Of a DNA stretch of 64,000 bases, positions 43,039 through 51,288 are shown piece after piece (within the stretch, counting starts at the first letter, position 1; each line of letters begins with the position of its first letter). The translations under genes and the position numbers were made by a program. The notes under the pieces were generated by a model that ran no database searches, had not been told where the DNA came from, and saw nothing but the letters and a program-made list of their open reading frames with translations. Source of the stretch: Xanthomonas dyei (GTDB lineage: Bacteria > Pseudomonadota > Gammaproteobacteria > Xanthomonadales > Xanthomonadaceae); contig NZ_MDEE01000021.1 of NCBI RefSeq assembly GCF_002939865.1, positions 19,511 through 83,510 on the forward strand, in the 5' to 3' direction.

Positions 43039-43055
43039 TGCACTAAATTGGTGCA
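43039..43055. promoter_or_regulatory. NtrC-binding site abutting the ntrB start
   Basis: TGCACT-AAATT-GGTGCA differs from the NtrC consensus at one base. It ends exactly one base before the ntrB ATG at 43056, so bound NtrC would block transcription or the leader rather than act as a distant enhancer. Confidence 0.7.
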
Positions 43056-44111
43056 ATGCGGATGACGACCTCCACCCCGTCGCTCGACAGCCTGGGCACC
43101 CCGGTGGCCTGGGCCGACCGCGACGGTCGCGTGCTGGGGGTCAACCCGGCATTCGCGCGCTGGCTCGGCGTCAGCGCACGGCGGCTGGTCGACCAACCGC
43201 TGGCCGCGCTGGAAGTACAGGGCGACGCGCTGGCGCGCTTCCTGCTCAACGACGAGCGCGATGTGCTACGCCTGCATCGGCTGGCGCTGGGCCTGCCCAA
43301 CGACGCACCGCGCTTTGCCGAAGGTTGGCTGTCGCGGCTGGACGATGGCGGCTGGTTGCTGGAAACCCACCCGGTCGACGAATTCCCCGCGCTGGATCCC
43401 ACCCACGCGCTGCCCAATGCCTTGAGCGCCGCGCTCAAGGGCCTGGCGCACGAACTGCGCAACCCATTGGCCGGTTTGAAGGGCGCCGCGCAGTTGCTGG
43501 CGCGCCGCTCGGCCGGCCGCGATGAAGACGAGCGTGAGCTGATCGAGTTGATCGGCACCGAGATCGAGCGCCTCAACACCTTGCTCGAGCGCCTGCTCTC
43601 GCCATCGCCGCTGCGTCCGCACGATCGCCTCAACATCCACGTGGTGCTCGAGCGCGTGCTGCGCCTGGCCGAAGCCGAGGGCGGCTGGTCGGTGCAGGTG
43701 CAACGCGATTACGACCCCAGCATTCCCGACATCCTGGGCGATGTGGACCGGCTCACCCAGGCGGTGTGGAACCTGGTGCGCAACGCCTTCCAGGCCGGCG
43801 CCACCCGCGTGACCTTGCGCACCCGCGTCGAGCACGGCCAGCGCATCCGCGACCGTGTGCATGCGATGTCGCTGCGGCTGGAAATCATCGACGACGGCGG
43901 CGGCGTGCCGGAAGAACTGGCCGAGCACCTGTTCCTGCCGCTGGTCAGCGGCCGCGCCGAAGGCAGTGGGCTGGGCCTGGCGCTGGCCCAGCAGGTCTCG
44001 CGCGAACACCACGGCACCCTGACCTACCGCTCGCGTCCGGGCCATACCGTTTTCACCCTGCTGCTGCCCGAGCTGGCCGGCGATCACGACAAGGAGCATC
44101 TGCATGGCTGA
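43056..44111 (+). CDS. ntrB: Nitrogen sensor histidine kinase NtrB
   Basis: Soluble sensor kinase/phosphatase for NtrC, 351 residues. A PAS domain (~8-110) is followed by the H-box 'LAHELRNPLAGLKGAAQLL' (His132), the N-box 'AVWNLVRNAFQAGA' and G-boxes 'EIIDDGGGVPEEL' and 'GRAEGSGLGLALAQQ'. P-II binding switches it between kinase and phosphatase modes. The ATG at 43056 directly follows an NtrC box; a second ATG at 43062 is possible. Its last eight bases overlap ntrC. Confidence 0.95.
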   Translation: MRMTTSTPSLDSLGTPVAWADRDGRVLGVNPAFARWLGVSARRLVDQPLAALEVQGDALARFLLNDERDVLRLHRLALGLPNDAPRFAEGWLSRLDDGGWLLETHPVDEFPALDPTHALPNALSAALKGLAHELRNPLAGLKGAAQLLARRSAGRDEDERELIELIGTEIERLNTLLERLLSPSPLRPHDRLNIHVVLERVLRLAEAEGGWSVQVQRDYDPSIPDILGDVDRLTQAVWNLVRNAFQAGATRVTLRTRVEHGQRIRDRVHAMSLRLEIIDDGGGVPEELAEHLFLPLVSGRAEGSGLGLALAQQVSREHHGTLTYRSRPGHTVFTLLLPELAGDHDKEHLHG

Positions 44112-45531
44112 GGCCGCCGCCGCATCCCACCACATCTGGGTGGTCGACGACGACCGTTCGGTGCGCTTCGTGCTGTCTACCGCCTTGCGCGACGCCGGCT
44201 ACGCCGTCGATGGCTTCGACAGCGCCGCCGCCGCGCTGCAGGCGCTGTCGATGCGGCCGATGCCGGACCTGTTGTTCACCGACGTGCGCATGCCCGGCGA
44301 AGACGGCCTCAGCCTGCTCGACAAGCTCAAATCCAAGCACCCACAGCTGCCGGTGATCGTGATGTCGGCCTATACCGATGTCGCCAGCACCGCCGGCGCC
44401 TTTCGCGGTGGTGCGCACGAGTTCCTGTCCAAGCCGTTCGATCTCGACGATGCGGTGGCGCTGGCCGCACGCGCGCTGCCCGACGCCGATGCCGGTGTCG
44501 ACAAGATCATCGGCACCCCGCTGGCCGAAGGCTCGGCCGCGCTGATCGGCGACACCCCGGCGATGCAGGCCTTGTTCCGCGCCATCGGCCGGCTGGCGCA
44601 GGCGCCGCTGTCGGTGCTGATCAACGGCGAAACCGGCACCGGCAAGGAGTTGGTCGCGCGCGCGCTGCACAACGAATCGCCGCGCGCGCGCAAACCCTTC
44701 GTCGCGCTCAACACCGCCGCCATTCCTGCCGAGTTGCTGGAAAGCGAGTTGTTCGGCCACGAAACCGGCGCGTTTACCGGCGCCACCAAACGGCATATCG
44801 GCCGCTTCGAACAAGCCGATGGCGGCACGTTGTTCCTGGACGAAATCGGCGACATGCCGCTGCCATTGCAGACGCGCCTGCTGCGCGTGCTGGCAGAGAA
44901 CGAATTCTTTCGCGTCGGTGGGCGCGAGTTGATCCGGGTCGATGTGCGGGTGATCGCCGCCACCCACCAGGACCTGGAAGCGCTGGTCGAACAAGGCCGC
45001 TTCCGTGCCGACCTGCTGCATCGCCTGGATGTGGTGCGCCTGCAGTTGCCGCCGCTGCGCGAGCGCCGCGGCGACATCGCGCAACTGGCGGAAAATTTCC
45101 TGGCCATGGCCGGGCGCAAGCTCGACATGCTGCCCAAGCGGCTGTCGTCGGCCGCACTGGAAGACCTGCGCCAATACGACTGGCCCGGCAACGTGCGCGA
45201 ACTGGAAAACGTCTGCTGGCGCCTGGCCGCCCTGGCCACCGCCGACATCATCGATGTGGTCGACGTGGACGCAGCGCTGGCGCGCGGCCGCCAGCGCACC
45301 GGCCGTAGCAGCGTCGGGCAATGGGACGACATGCTGTCCAGTTGGGCTGCGCAACGCCTGAGCGAAGGCGCCCAGGGCCTGCATGCCGAAGCCCGCGAAC
45401 GCCTGGACAGGACCCTGCTCGAAGCCGCCCTGCAACTCACCCAGGGCCGCCGTGCCGAAGCCGCCGCCCGCCTGGGCCTGGGCCGCAATACCGTCACCCG
45501 CAAACTCGGCCCGGGCCGCAAGCGTCGCTGA
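44104..45531 (+). CDS. ntrC: Nitrogen regulator NtrC (sigma-54 activator)
   Basis: Enhancer-binding response regulator, 475 residues. The receiver domain has the phospho-acceptor Asp60 in 'LLFTDVRMPGEDG'. The AAA+ domain has Walker A 'GETGTGKE' and the sigma-54-contacting 'GAFTGA' (222-227), Walker B 'GGTLFLDEIGD'. The C-terminal Fis-type HTH is 'GRRAEAAARLGLGRNTVTRKL'. Translationally coupled to ntrB. Expected targets in this window are the two glnA enhancers and its own operon site. Confidence 0.96.
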   Translation: MAEAAAASHHIWVVDDDRSVRFVLSTALRDAGYAVDGFDSAAAALQALSMRPMPDLLFTDVRMPGEDGLSLLDKLKSKHPQLPVIVMSAYTDVASTAGAFRGGAHEFLSKPFDLDDAVALAARALPDADAGVDKIIGTPLAEGSAALIGDTPAMQALFRAIGRLAQAPLSVLINGETGTGKELVARALHNESPRARKPFVALNTAAIPAELLESELFGHETGAFTGATKRHIGRFEQADGGTLFLDEIGDMPLPLQTRLLRVLAENEFFRVGGRELIRVDVRVIAATHQDLEALVEQGRFRADLLHRLDVVRLQLPPLRERRGDIAQLAENFLAMAGRKLDMLPKRLSSAALEDLRQYDWPGNVRELENVCWRLAALATADIIDVVDVDAALARGRQRTGRSSVGQWDDMLSSWAAQRLSEGAQGLHAEARERLDRTLLEAALQLTQGRRAEAAARLGLGRNTVTRKLGPGRKRR

Positions 45532-46247
45532 GCGGTCCGGTGGCTACCCGGGCGGGATCGGCATCATGCCTGGGTGCATGCGTGGGCGTTTTTGCGCTTG
45601 CGTGAGCGCAACGGTCCTGGTTGCCCGGCGGCGAAAGAGGTCCCCCATCCGCCCTTCGGGCACCTTCCCCCGCAGGCGGGAGAAGGCAGTCAGGTGATCG
45701 CTGCGGCAAACCCCGCCTGTCGCTGCGATGAAGCCCGCCGATCACTGCGGTGAAGCCCCTCTCCCGCCTGCGGGGCGAGAAGGCACGGCTTGCGCGCCTC
45801 GGGCGCGCGTGCCTTGGAGCGCCCGCGCCGCAAGCGCGGGCCGGGGCGCGGAGCGGGGGTTGGGGTGAGGGCACCCACGCCGATAACAGCGCAGCCGCCT
45901 GCGTCGCCGGTTGAATCAGCTCGCGCACGAAACGCGTGAAGCACGGAATGCATGCAACGCGATGGACGAGCATCAGTACACATCGAGCACCATCACGGCA
46001 CGTGCTTGACCATCCACACGACACCGCATGCACCCACCGGCCATCGACGAACCCGTGATAGCCCCTGATCGGCCGACGCCATCGTCGAAGCCGCGCAAGG
46101 CTCCCCGCACCGCATGCCGCACAGCGGGCACGCAAACAACCCGGCCATCCACACCAACCCCGTAAACTCCTGGGCTGCCCCAGACGCATTTCATGACACG
46201 TGAACATGCGCCCGCATAGGTTTCAGCCTGATCAGGAGAACAGCTCG
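45532..46247. other. Gene-free region with an array of hairpin repeats
   Basis: The 716 bp between ntrC and sodC contain no convincing gene. At 45640-45880 lies a repeat array; the rest, up to the promoter of sodC, has no recognised pattern. Confidence 0.6.
45640..45880. repeat. Intergenic 'TTCTCCCGC' hairpin array
   Basis: Contains CACCTTCCCCCGCAGGCGGGAGAAGG-type hairpins (45660-45688), a CTCTCCCGCCTGCGGGGCGAGAAGG hairpin, a GCGCCTCGGGCGCGC stem and the end motif GGTTGGGGTGAGGG (45857-45870). Similar fragments are at 6863-7030. The family looks like a composite of short palindromes typical of xanthomonad intergenic DNA. Confidence 0.6.
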
Positions 46248-46847
46248 ATGCGTTATCGGTCGTCCACGATCGTTGCCCTCACCGCTCTGGCGCTTGCCGC
46301 TTGCAGCAGTACGCCGCCACCACCACCCCCCCCCCCGCCAGCGGCACGTGTGGTGCCCACGCGTCCGGTGCAGCAGGCCGAGGCAGCATTAGCTTCGGCG
46401 TCGGGCAGCCTGGTCAGCGGCCGGGTCGTGCTGGTGCCGGCGTTGCAGGGCATCCGCATCACCGGCACGGTCGGTGGCTTGCGCCCAGGCGGTGTGGCGG
46501 GCTTCCATGTGCACGAACGCGGCGATTGCAGCGCGGCCGATGCCAGCAGCGCGGGCGCGCATTTCAACCCGACCGGCGCGTCGCACGGCCGCGCAGGCAG
46601 CGGCAGCCATCATCTAGGCGATATGGACAACCTGCGTGCCGACGCCGAGGGCGTCGCGCATCTGGACATGATCCTGTCTGGCATCAGCCTGGGCGACGGC
46701 GCGCCCAGCGATGTGATCGGCAAGGCGCTGATCGTGCATGCCGACGCCGACGACTATCGCAGCCAGCCCAGCGGCAATGCAGGCGCCCGTCTGGCCTGCG
46801 GCGTCATCCGCGTCACCCAGCGGCGTACACCCCCTTCGCAGCCCTGA
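46248..46847 (+). CDS. sodC: Cu/Zn superoxide dismutase lipoprotein, first copy
   Basis: Periplasmic superoxide dismutase, 199 residues. The lipobox 'LALAAC' (Cys19) is followed by 'SST' and a run of nine prolines encoded by an 11-C tract. All metal ligands are visible: 'FHVHERGDC' (two His), 'GAHFNP' (bridging His), 'ASHG', 'SHHLGDMDN' (His and Asp) and 'LIVHADADD'. The conserved disulfide cysteines are in 'GDCSA' and 'RLACGVIRV'. The ATG at 46248 follows CAGGAG. A second sodC starts 47 bp after its stop, suggesting an operon and gene duplication. Confidence 0.92.
   Translation: MRYRSSTIVALTALALAACSSTPPPPPPPPPAARVVPTRPVQQAEAALASASGSLVSGRVVLVPALQGIRITGTVGGLRPGGVAGFHVHERGDCSAADASSAGAHFNPTGASHGRAGSGSHHLGDMDNLRADAEGVAHLDMILSGISLGDGAPSDVIGKALIVHADADDYRSQPSGNAGARLACGVIRVTQRRTPPSQP
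46326..46336 (+). repeat. Homopolymeric C11 tract inside sodC
   Basis: Eleven consecutive C residues in the codons of the Pro run just after the lipobox. Homopolymers of this length can change by slippage; see findings. Confidence 0.9.
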
Positions 46848-46894
46848 ATTTGGGCATCAATGGCCGCAGCTGCGGTCTCTACAGGAGTTTTCCC

Positions 46895-47542
46895 ATGCGT
46901 ATTCTTCCCACAACCCTGTTCCTGGCAACCGCTCTGGTGCTGACCGCGTGCAAGCGCGATGAGCCCGCACCGGCCGAGCCCACACCCGCACCGACGGCCA
47001 GCACGCCAGCCGATGCGGCGCACAGTGGCGAGCATGCCGCCGCCATGGTGACCGGGGCGGCCGCCACCACCACGGCGACCGCCGAGCTCAAGCCGACCAA
47101 GGACAGTGAGGTCAAGGGCACGGTGACCTTCAAGACCGTCGACGGCGCGCTGCGCGTGACCGGTCAGCTCAGTGGGCTCAAGCCCAACACCGAACACGGC
47201 TTCCATATCCACGAAAAGGGCGATTGCAGCGCCCCGGACGGCAGCAGCGCCGGCGGCCACTTCAACCCGGCCCAGTCCGACCACGGCAACGTCGGTGCCG
47301 ACCCGCATCACGGCGGCGACATGCCCAACATCAAGTCCGACGCGCAGGGCAATGCCAGCATCGACGGCCCGGTCTCCAGCAACGTCAACCTGGGCAAGGC
47401 CGATCAGTTCGACATCGCAGGCCACGCGGTGATCGTGCACGCCGATGCCGACGATTACAAAACCCAGCCCACCGGCAACGCCGGCGGCCGTCTGGCGTGT
47501 GGCGTGATCACCACCGATAACGCGCAGGCGGCAACCAAGTAA
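46895..47542 (+). CDS. sodC: Cu/Zn superoxide dismutase lipoprotein, second copy
   Basis: A 215-residue paralogue of the upstream gene. It has lipobox 'LVLTAC' (Cys19), an Ala/Pro/Thr linker, and the same complete ligand set: 'GFHIHEKGDC', 'GGHFNP', 'SDHG', 'DPHHGGDMPN' and 'VIVHADADD'. The linker has no homopolymer. The ATG at 46895 follows ACAGGAG. Together the two give the envelope duplicated protection against host or environmental superoxide. A strong hairpin follows the stop. Confidence 0.93.
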   Translation: MRILPTTLFLATALVLTACKRDEPAPAEPTPAPTASTPADAAHSGEHAAAMVTGAAATTTATAELKPTKDSEVKGTVTFKTVDGALRVTGQLSGLKPNTEHGFHIHEKGDCSAPDGSSAGGHFNPAQSDHGNVGADPHHGGDMPNIKSDAQGNASIDGPVSSNVNLGKADQFDIAGHAVIVHADADDYKTQPTGNAGGRLACGVITTDNAQAATK

Positions 47543-47548
47543 GCGCAT

Positions 47549-47582
47549 GCCTTGCGCCGCGGCCCACACCGCGGCGCAAGGC
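47549..47582 (+). terminator. Hairpin after the sodC pair
   Basis: GCCTTGCGCCGCGG (47549-47562) and CCGCGGCGCAAGGC (47569-47582) form a perfect 14-bp stem with a 6-base loop, 6 bp past the second sodC stop. It lacks a T-run but is the likely 3' boundary. Confidence 0.6.
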
Positions 47583-47676
47583 TGCAGTCGCATCCATCGC
47601 GAGTGCGCAATGTTTACCCGGCGCCGTGTTGTCTCCGGCGCGTATGAGGTGGGCAAGGGGCGATTAAAAAACCGCC

Positions 47677-49194
47677 CTAGTCGCTGTTGATCATGGACCT
47701 CCCTGCATAGAACGCCTGTGCAGCGTCCTGGCAGATCTCCTCATAGAAGGCATCGGCGTCCTCGGTGAAGTAGCCGGCTCCCACGAAGCATCCGCGTGCG
47801 ATTTCATGCAGCGAATGCCGGATGCTGCTGGCATCGTCGTAGACGGCATTGAGGCATGCCACCACCACCGCGACATCCTGTTTCGAAAGGCGCGGCTCAC
47901 CGCTCATCAAACGTGCGTGGTTGATGCATGCAACGGCATTTGCACTGGTGAACGAGTCGCCCAGGCCAGAGCAATCTTCAAAGCCTGTGCCTTCTGCGTT
48001 GAGTTTGAAGTGCGCGATTGGCAGGCCTTCCATATTCTTCTGCTTTGCCATCTCCATGAAATCGGCGAGCGCTTCCGGTTGATCCTGCAGGCGCCTGGAT
48101 TGCATCTTCGTTTCCAGTTTTTGCAATAACGGCTCGGCGATACTGGTGTTTCTCTTCAAGACGCTGATGGATGGATCCTCGAACATCAAGGTTGCATCGA
48201 TCTTGTCGGTTTGCTCCTGCGACAGCAGTCCGTTGGCGATCAGGGTCTTCATGATGACTTTTTCTGGGTGACCCCAATGCTCGTCTGCAGCATAGACCTG
48301 CCGGAAATTCAGGATTGCCTGGCCGGCGGCGTGCTGTGCTTGCATGCTGAGCGTGTCATTGCCGGACAATGCGCGTTCAAGCGATTCCATGCATTGTTTG
48401 AGAGACAGTGCCTTGTCGCTCTGGGAAGCCTCTTTGAAATGTTGCATGCCGCGGTTGATGAAAGGTTGGGTGATGGAGCGCGAGGTATATCCGCTTGCTC
48501 CGGTGTGGGTATTGGGTACGCCAGTCAACGAGTACTTGTTTTTCTTGTCGTAGATCTGGCTCTTGCTCAGGTCCGGATCGGCCGGGACCTTCGCAGGCGA
48601 ATACTTGGCGATGCATTCCTGCTTGATCCGCTCGCCCTTGAGACAGGCGAGGTTGGTGAGCAGCGATTCCCGTGCGGTTCTGGTATCGAAGAGATGACCG
48701 AGATGGACCTTGGTGGCCGCGCGGTAGTCGCTCATGGTGGCGAACTGGTTGGACCCGCATGTCTTGATCGGTACGAAAGGGCGGCTATGGGATGCGCGTT
48801 CGTCTTCGGTGGCGCTGCGGTAGCGAGCGTGATATTTCTCCGCTTTCGCACATGCTTTTTCCAACCGATCATTGCTGGTAAATCCGGCTTTGCCATCCAC
48901 CAGCGAGGTCGTGGACAAGAAAAAATTGTCTGCGACATAACCGGCACCGGCAACTCCCAGCGCGTATTTGGCGGCTCGAGAGGCCCAGTGTGCGCCGCGG
49001 CCGACGTTTTCCTGGTGTGTGCCTTCTTGCGCTGCTTGCCTGGCTTTTCGCGCGGGCAACGCCCCCAGCAAGCCGCTCGTCTCGGTGGTGCCAGACGCTG
49101 TGGACGGCGACGCACACAGGGAATGCGCCTGCGAGCGGTTGGAGGCAAGAAGCCGCTGCATGGTGGCCAAGGGTTGTGTGGGCTTTGTGCGCAT
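47677..49194 (-). CDS. Orphan 505-residue protein, candidate secreted effector
   Basis: A long protein with base composition visibly lower in GC than its neighbours, suggesting horizontal acquisition. The first ~60 residues are rich in Ser, Thr, Ala, Pro and Gln with few acidic residues ('MQRLLASNRSQAHSLCASPSTASGTTETSG' in part). That is the composition of type III secretion signals. A short hydrophobic patch (~75-95, 'YALGVAGAGYVADNFFL') follows. The rest is soluble, helical and Cys-containing. The C-terminal third includes 'GLGDSFTSANAVACINHARL' and 'RHSLHEIARGCFVGAGYF'. I recognise no family and saw no PIP box upstream, so the effector idea is inference. Confidence 0.7.
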   Translation of the reverse strand: MRTKPTQPLATMQRLLASNRSQAHSLCASPSTASGTTETSGLLGALPARKARQAAQEGTHQENVGRGAHWASRAAKYALGVAGAGYVADNFFLSTTSLVDGKAGFTSNDRLEKACAKAEKYHARYRSATEDERASHSRPFVPIKTCGSNQFATMSDYRAATKVHLGHLFDTRTARESLLTNLACLKGERIKQECIAKYSPAKVPADPDLSKSQIYDKKNKYSLTGVPNTHTGASGYTSRSITQPFINRGMQHFKEASQSDKALSLKQCMESLERALSGNDTLSMQAQHAAGQAILNFRQVYAADEHWGHPEKVIMKTLIANGLLSQEQTDKIDATLMFEDPSISVLKRNTSIAEPLLQKLETKMQSRRLQDQPEALADFMEMAKQKNMEGLPIAHFKLNAEGTGFEDCSGLGDSFTSANAVACINHARLMSGEPRLSKQDVAVVVACLNAVYDDASSIRHSLHEIARGCFVGAGYFTEDADAFYEEICQDAAQAFYAGRSMINSD

Positions 49195-50300
49195 GGATGT
49201 GTTCTCTCAAGTGCAGGATGGAGATCAGCTGTACCAGTTGAGTCGAAGCTCGGCGAAGCGTTGGAGCGGAAGGCAGTTGGTCGAGTCGCTGCGTGCTGCG
49301 CTGAGTGGTTACGTGTTCCCGATGACGTTTTTATTCGCGCTGGGTAATCAGCGGGAGAGTGGGCGCAAATCGGCCTGCGGTTACGCCATGTATTTGGCTG
49401 CGCGCGCCACTGCGGACGGCTGCAACCGATGCGCACTGGGTTGTCGGCCGGCAAGGTCGATACTGCGCGCGGTCGTAATGGCAGTAGCCGGAGTTTGAGC
49501 GTGAGAGCATGCGTGCTGCTTCCGTCCAATCGCGCGACACTGTGCCTGATGCCTAAGCGCGCATCCATTTCGACCGCGAAGACGTTATGTCATAAACGAG
49601 CAAGTGCGCGGAAGCGCATGTGTTGCATCCGGTCGAGCGATGGCGCCGCAGTTGGTCATAAACACTTCCGGCGTGATATTGACCAACGCTGCAGGTAGCG
49701 TGATCGACGATCAGGGTGGGCATTGCCCGATCAGGAAGTCGTTCGACGTCCAGGAGCGGCTAGCAAAACGACTGCGCTCATCGCCAGGCGAGCGTGGCAG
49801 TTGCCCGGAATCGGCATGTATTACTACGCGTGCACTCCGTTGCTGAGCGTTCCGTCTATAGCCACCTGGCGGTTGCTCGCTGCGGTTTGTGAGCCGCTCT
49901 AACGTCGGCCCGCGTCGACGTGCGCTGCGGGTGGTCGTGGACACGCGCGCGGCATCCCAATTGGAATGCAGTTGCAGAGCACTGGTTGCACCGCTGTCAG
50001 CATTCGAAGGGCCACCCGCCGCGGTCGCGGTGGCGCCTCCTGTCGGCGGGCAATGTCCTGGCCATGCTTCCATGGCATCACGGACAGATGCAGGATGGTG
50101 AGCAGCCAGCGCTGCAACGCGCGATGTAACCGTCAACCGATGACGTGCACGCTCAGTCGTTCGGCCAGAGCCCAGACATCGCCAGTGCGACTCAGGTGCC
50201 GATCGGGGTCATTGAACGCACAGATACGTTCGAGACCGGCCCATACAGCCGCGTCTCCAGGATCCCCGCAACTGCGGGAGCCGTGGAGCCGGTCGGCGGC
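49195..50300. other. 1.1-kb gene-free region
   Basis: Upstream flank of the orphan gene. It holds repeat copy D (49754-49900). I see no convincing gene on either strand and no TTCGB-N15-TTCGB motif oriented toward the orphan gene in 49195-49600. The stretch may contain decayed mobile DNA, but I can identify no transposase fragment. Confidence 0.5.
49754..49900 (+). repeat. ~147-bp MITE-like repeat, copy D
   Basis: Best-preserved termini of the family: GAGCGGCTAGCAAAACGACT at the left and GCGGTTTGTGAGCCGCTCT at the right, imperfect inverted repeats of about 30 bp. Same orientation as A and B. Confidence 0.75.
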
Positions 50301-51185
50301 TTATGCAGCCAGCGCCTGTCGCGGATCCTGGCCCGGCTCCACATGCACGTACAGCACCGGCAATCCGTGCGCTTCCAGTACGGCAGCCATCTGCCGCTGA
50401 CGCGAGAGGAATTGTTCGTAGACACCGCGCAGGCGCTCGCAATTCTCGCGGTCGTGCGTGTAGTAATCGCACCAGCCGGCCGGGTCGAACAATGCGATGC
50501 GCACTTCGCCATCGACATAGCGCAGCACCGGCTCGGGCGCTTGCTGCAGCCATTCTTCGCTGTCGGGAGCGAGCAGGGCGGCTTCGATCAGCGGCCACAG
50601 TGGTGCCAGGCCCTGGTTGTCGTACTGCATCGAAATCATCGCCGCCAGATCGTGCGCGGTGAGATAGCGGGCGTGCTCGATGCGCGCGCCGAAGCTCTCC
50701 TGCGCCAGCAGCGCGGTATCGGCCTGGGCCATGCCCTGGGCCAGCAGCACTTCTTCCATCGCATCGGCGACGTTCGCCACGATCTGCGGGTCGCCCGACA
50801 GCAGGAACGGCAGCACGCGCAGTCCGCCGCCGGTCAACTGGGCATCGGCCTGGAACGGTAGCGGAATCTCGCCGTGCGCATCGGCACCGAAGGCCAGCAC
50901 TCGCGGGCCCTGGTCGCGGCCCGGCGCGCGGGCATGCAGTTCTTCCAGCCGGCGATGCAGCGGCCAGCCCGGCCGCAGCACTTCGGCCGGGTCGAAATGC
51001 GCCATCGCCACGCTCAGCTCCAGGGCGCGGATCTCCGGGATCCACTGCGCCAGGTCGCGGCCGATGCGTTCGGCCAGCATGCCGGCCTGCTCCGGCGCCA
51101 GAGCGCCGCGCTCGGGGGCGGTGCCGCCCGTCAACTCCAGCGCCATTACACCCATGGCGGTCACGCCGTGTTCGGTCTTGCTCAT
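50301..51185 (-). CDS. Conserved hypothetical protein
   Basis: A 294-residue soluble acidic protein without signal peptide or transmembrane segment. Features: 'GPRVLAFGADAHGEIPLPFQADAQLTGGGLRVLPFLL', a helical central part, and a C-terminal 'CDYYTHDRENCERLRGVYEQFLSRQRQMAAVLEAHGLP'. I do not recognise a family. The ATG at 51183-51185 was chosen; it diverges from the thiolase gene with ~100 bp between the starts, so both may share a promoter region. Confidence 0.8.
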   Translation of the reverse strand: MSKTEHGVTAMGVMALELTGGTAPERGALAPEQAGMLAERIGRDLAQWIPEIRALELSVAMAHFDPAEVLRPGWPLHRRLEELHARAPGRDQGPRVLAFGADAHGEIPLPFQADAQLTGGGLRVLPFLLSGDPQIVANVADAMEEVLLAQGMAQADTALLAQESFGARIEHARYLTAHDLAAMISMQYDNQGLAPLWPLIEAALLAPDSEEWLQQAPEPVLRYVDGEVRIALFDPAGWCDYYTHDRENCERLRGVYEQFLSRQRQMAAVLEAHGLPVLYVHVEPGQDPRQALAA

Positions 51186-51288
51186 GATTCGCGGTTGGCC
51201 CATCACGGGGTCGAAGCTACACTGCGGCCATTATGCCTGCCGGCCCTGTGCAGGCCATGTCCCCGAGTCCTTCATGCCAGGTCAACCG

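Noticed and set aside
49195..49600. PIP box (TTCGB-N15-TTCGB) for the 505-residue orphan
   Set aside because: Only close-spaced CGAA pairs (11 bp apart) occur; no pair has the required spacing.
49195..50300. A decayed insertion sequence upstream of the orphan gene
   Set aside because: Apart from repeat copy D, no transposase motif or terminal repeat could be recognised.
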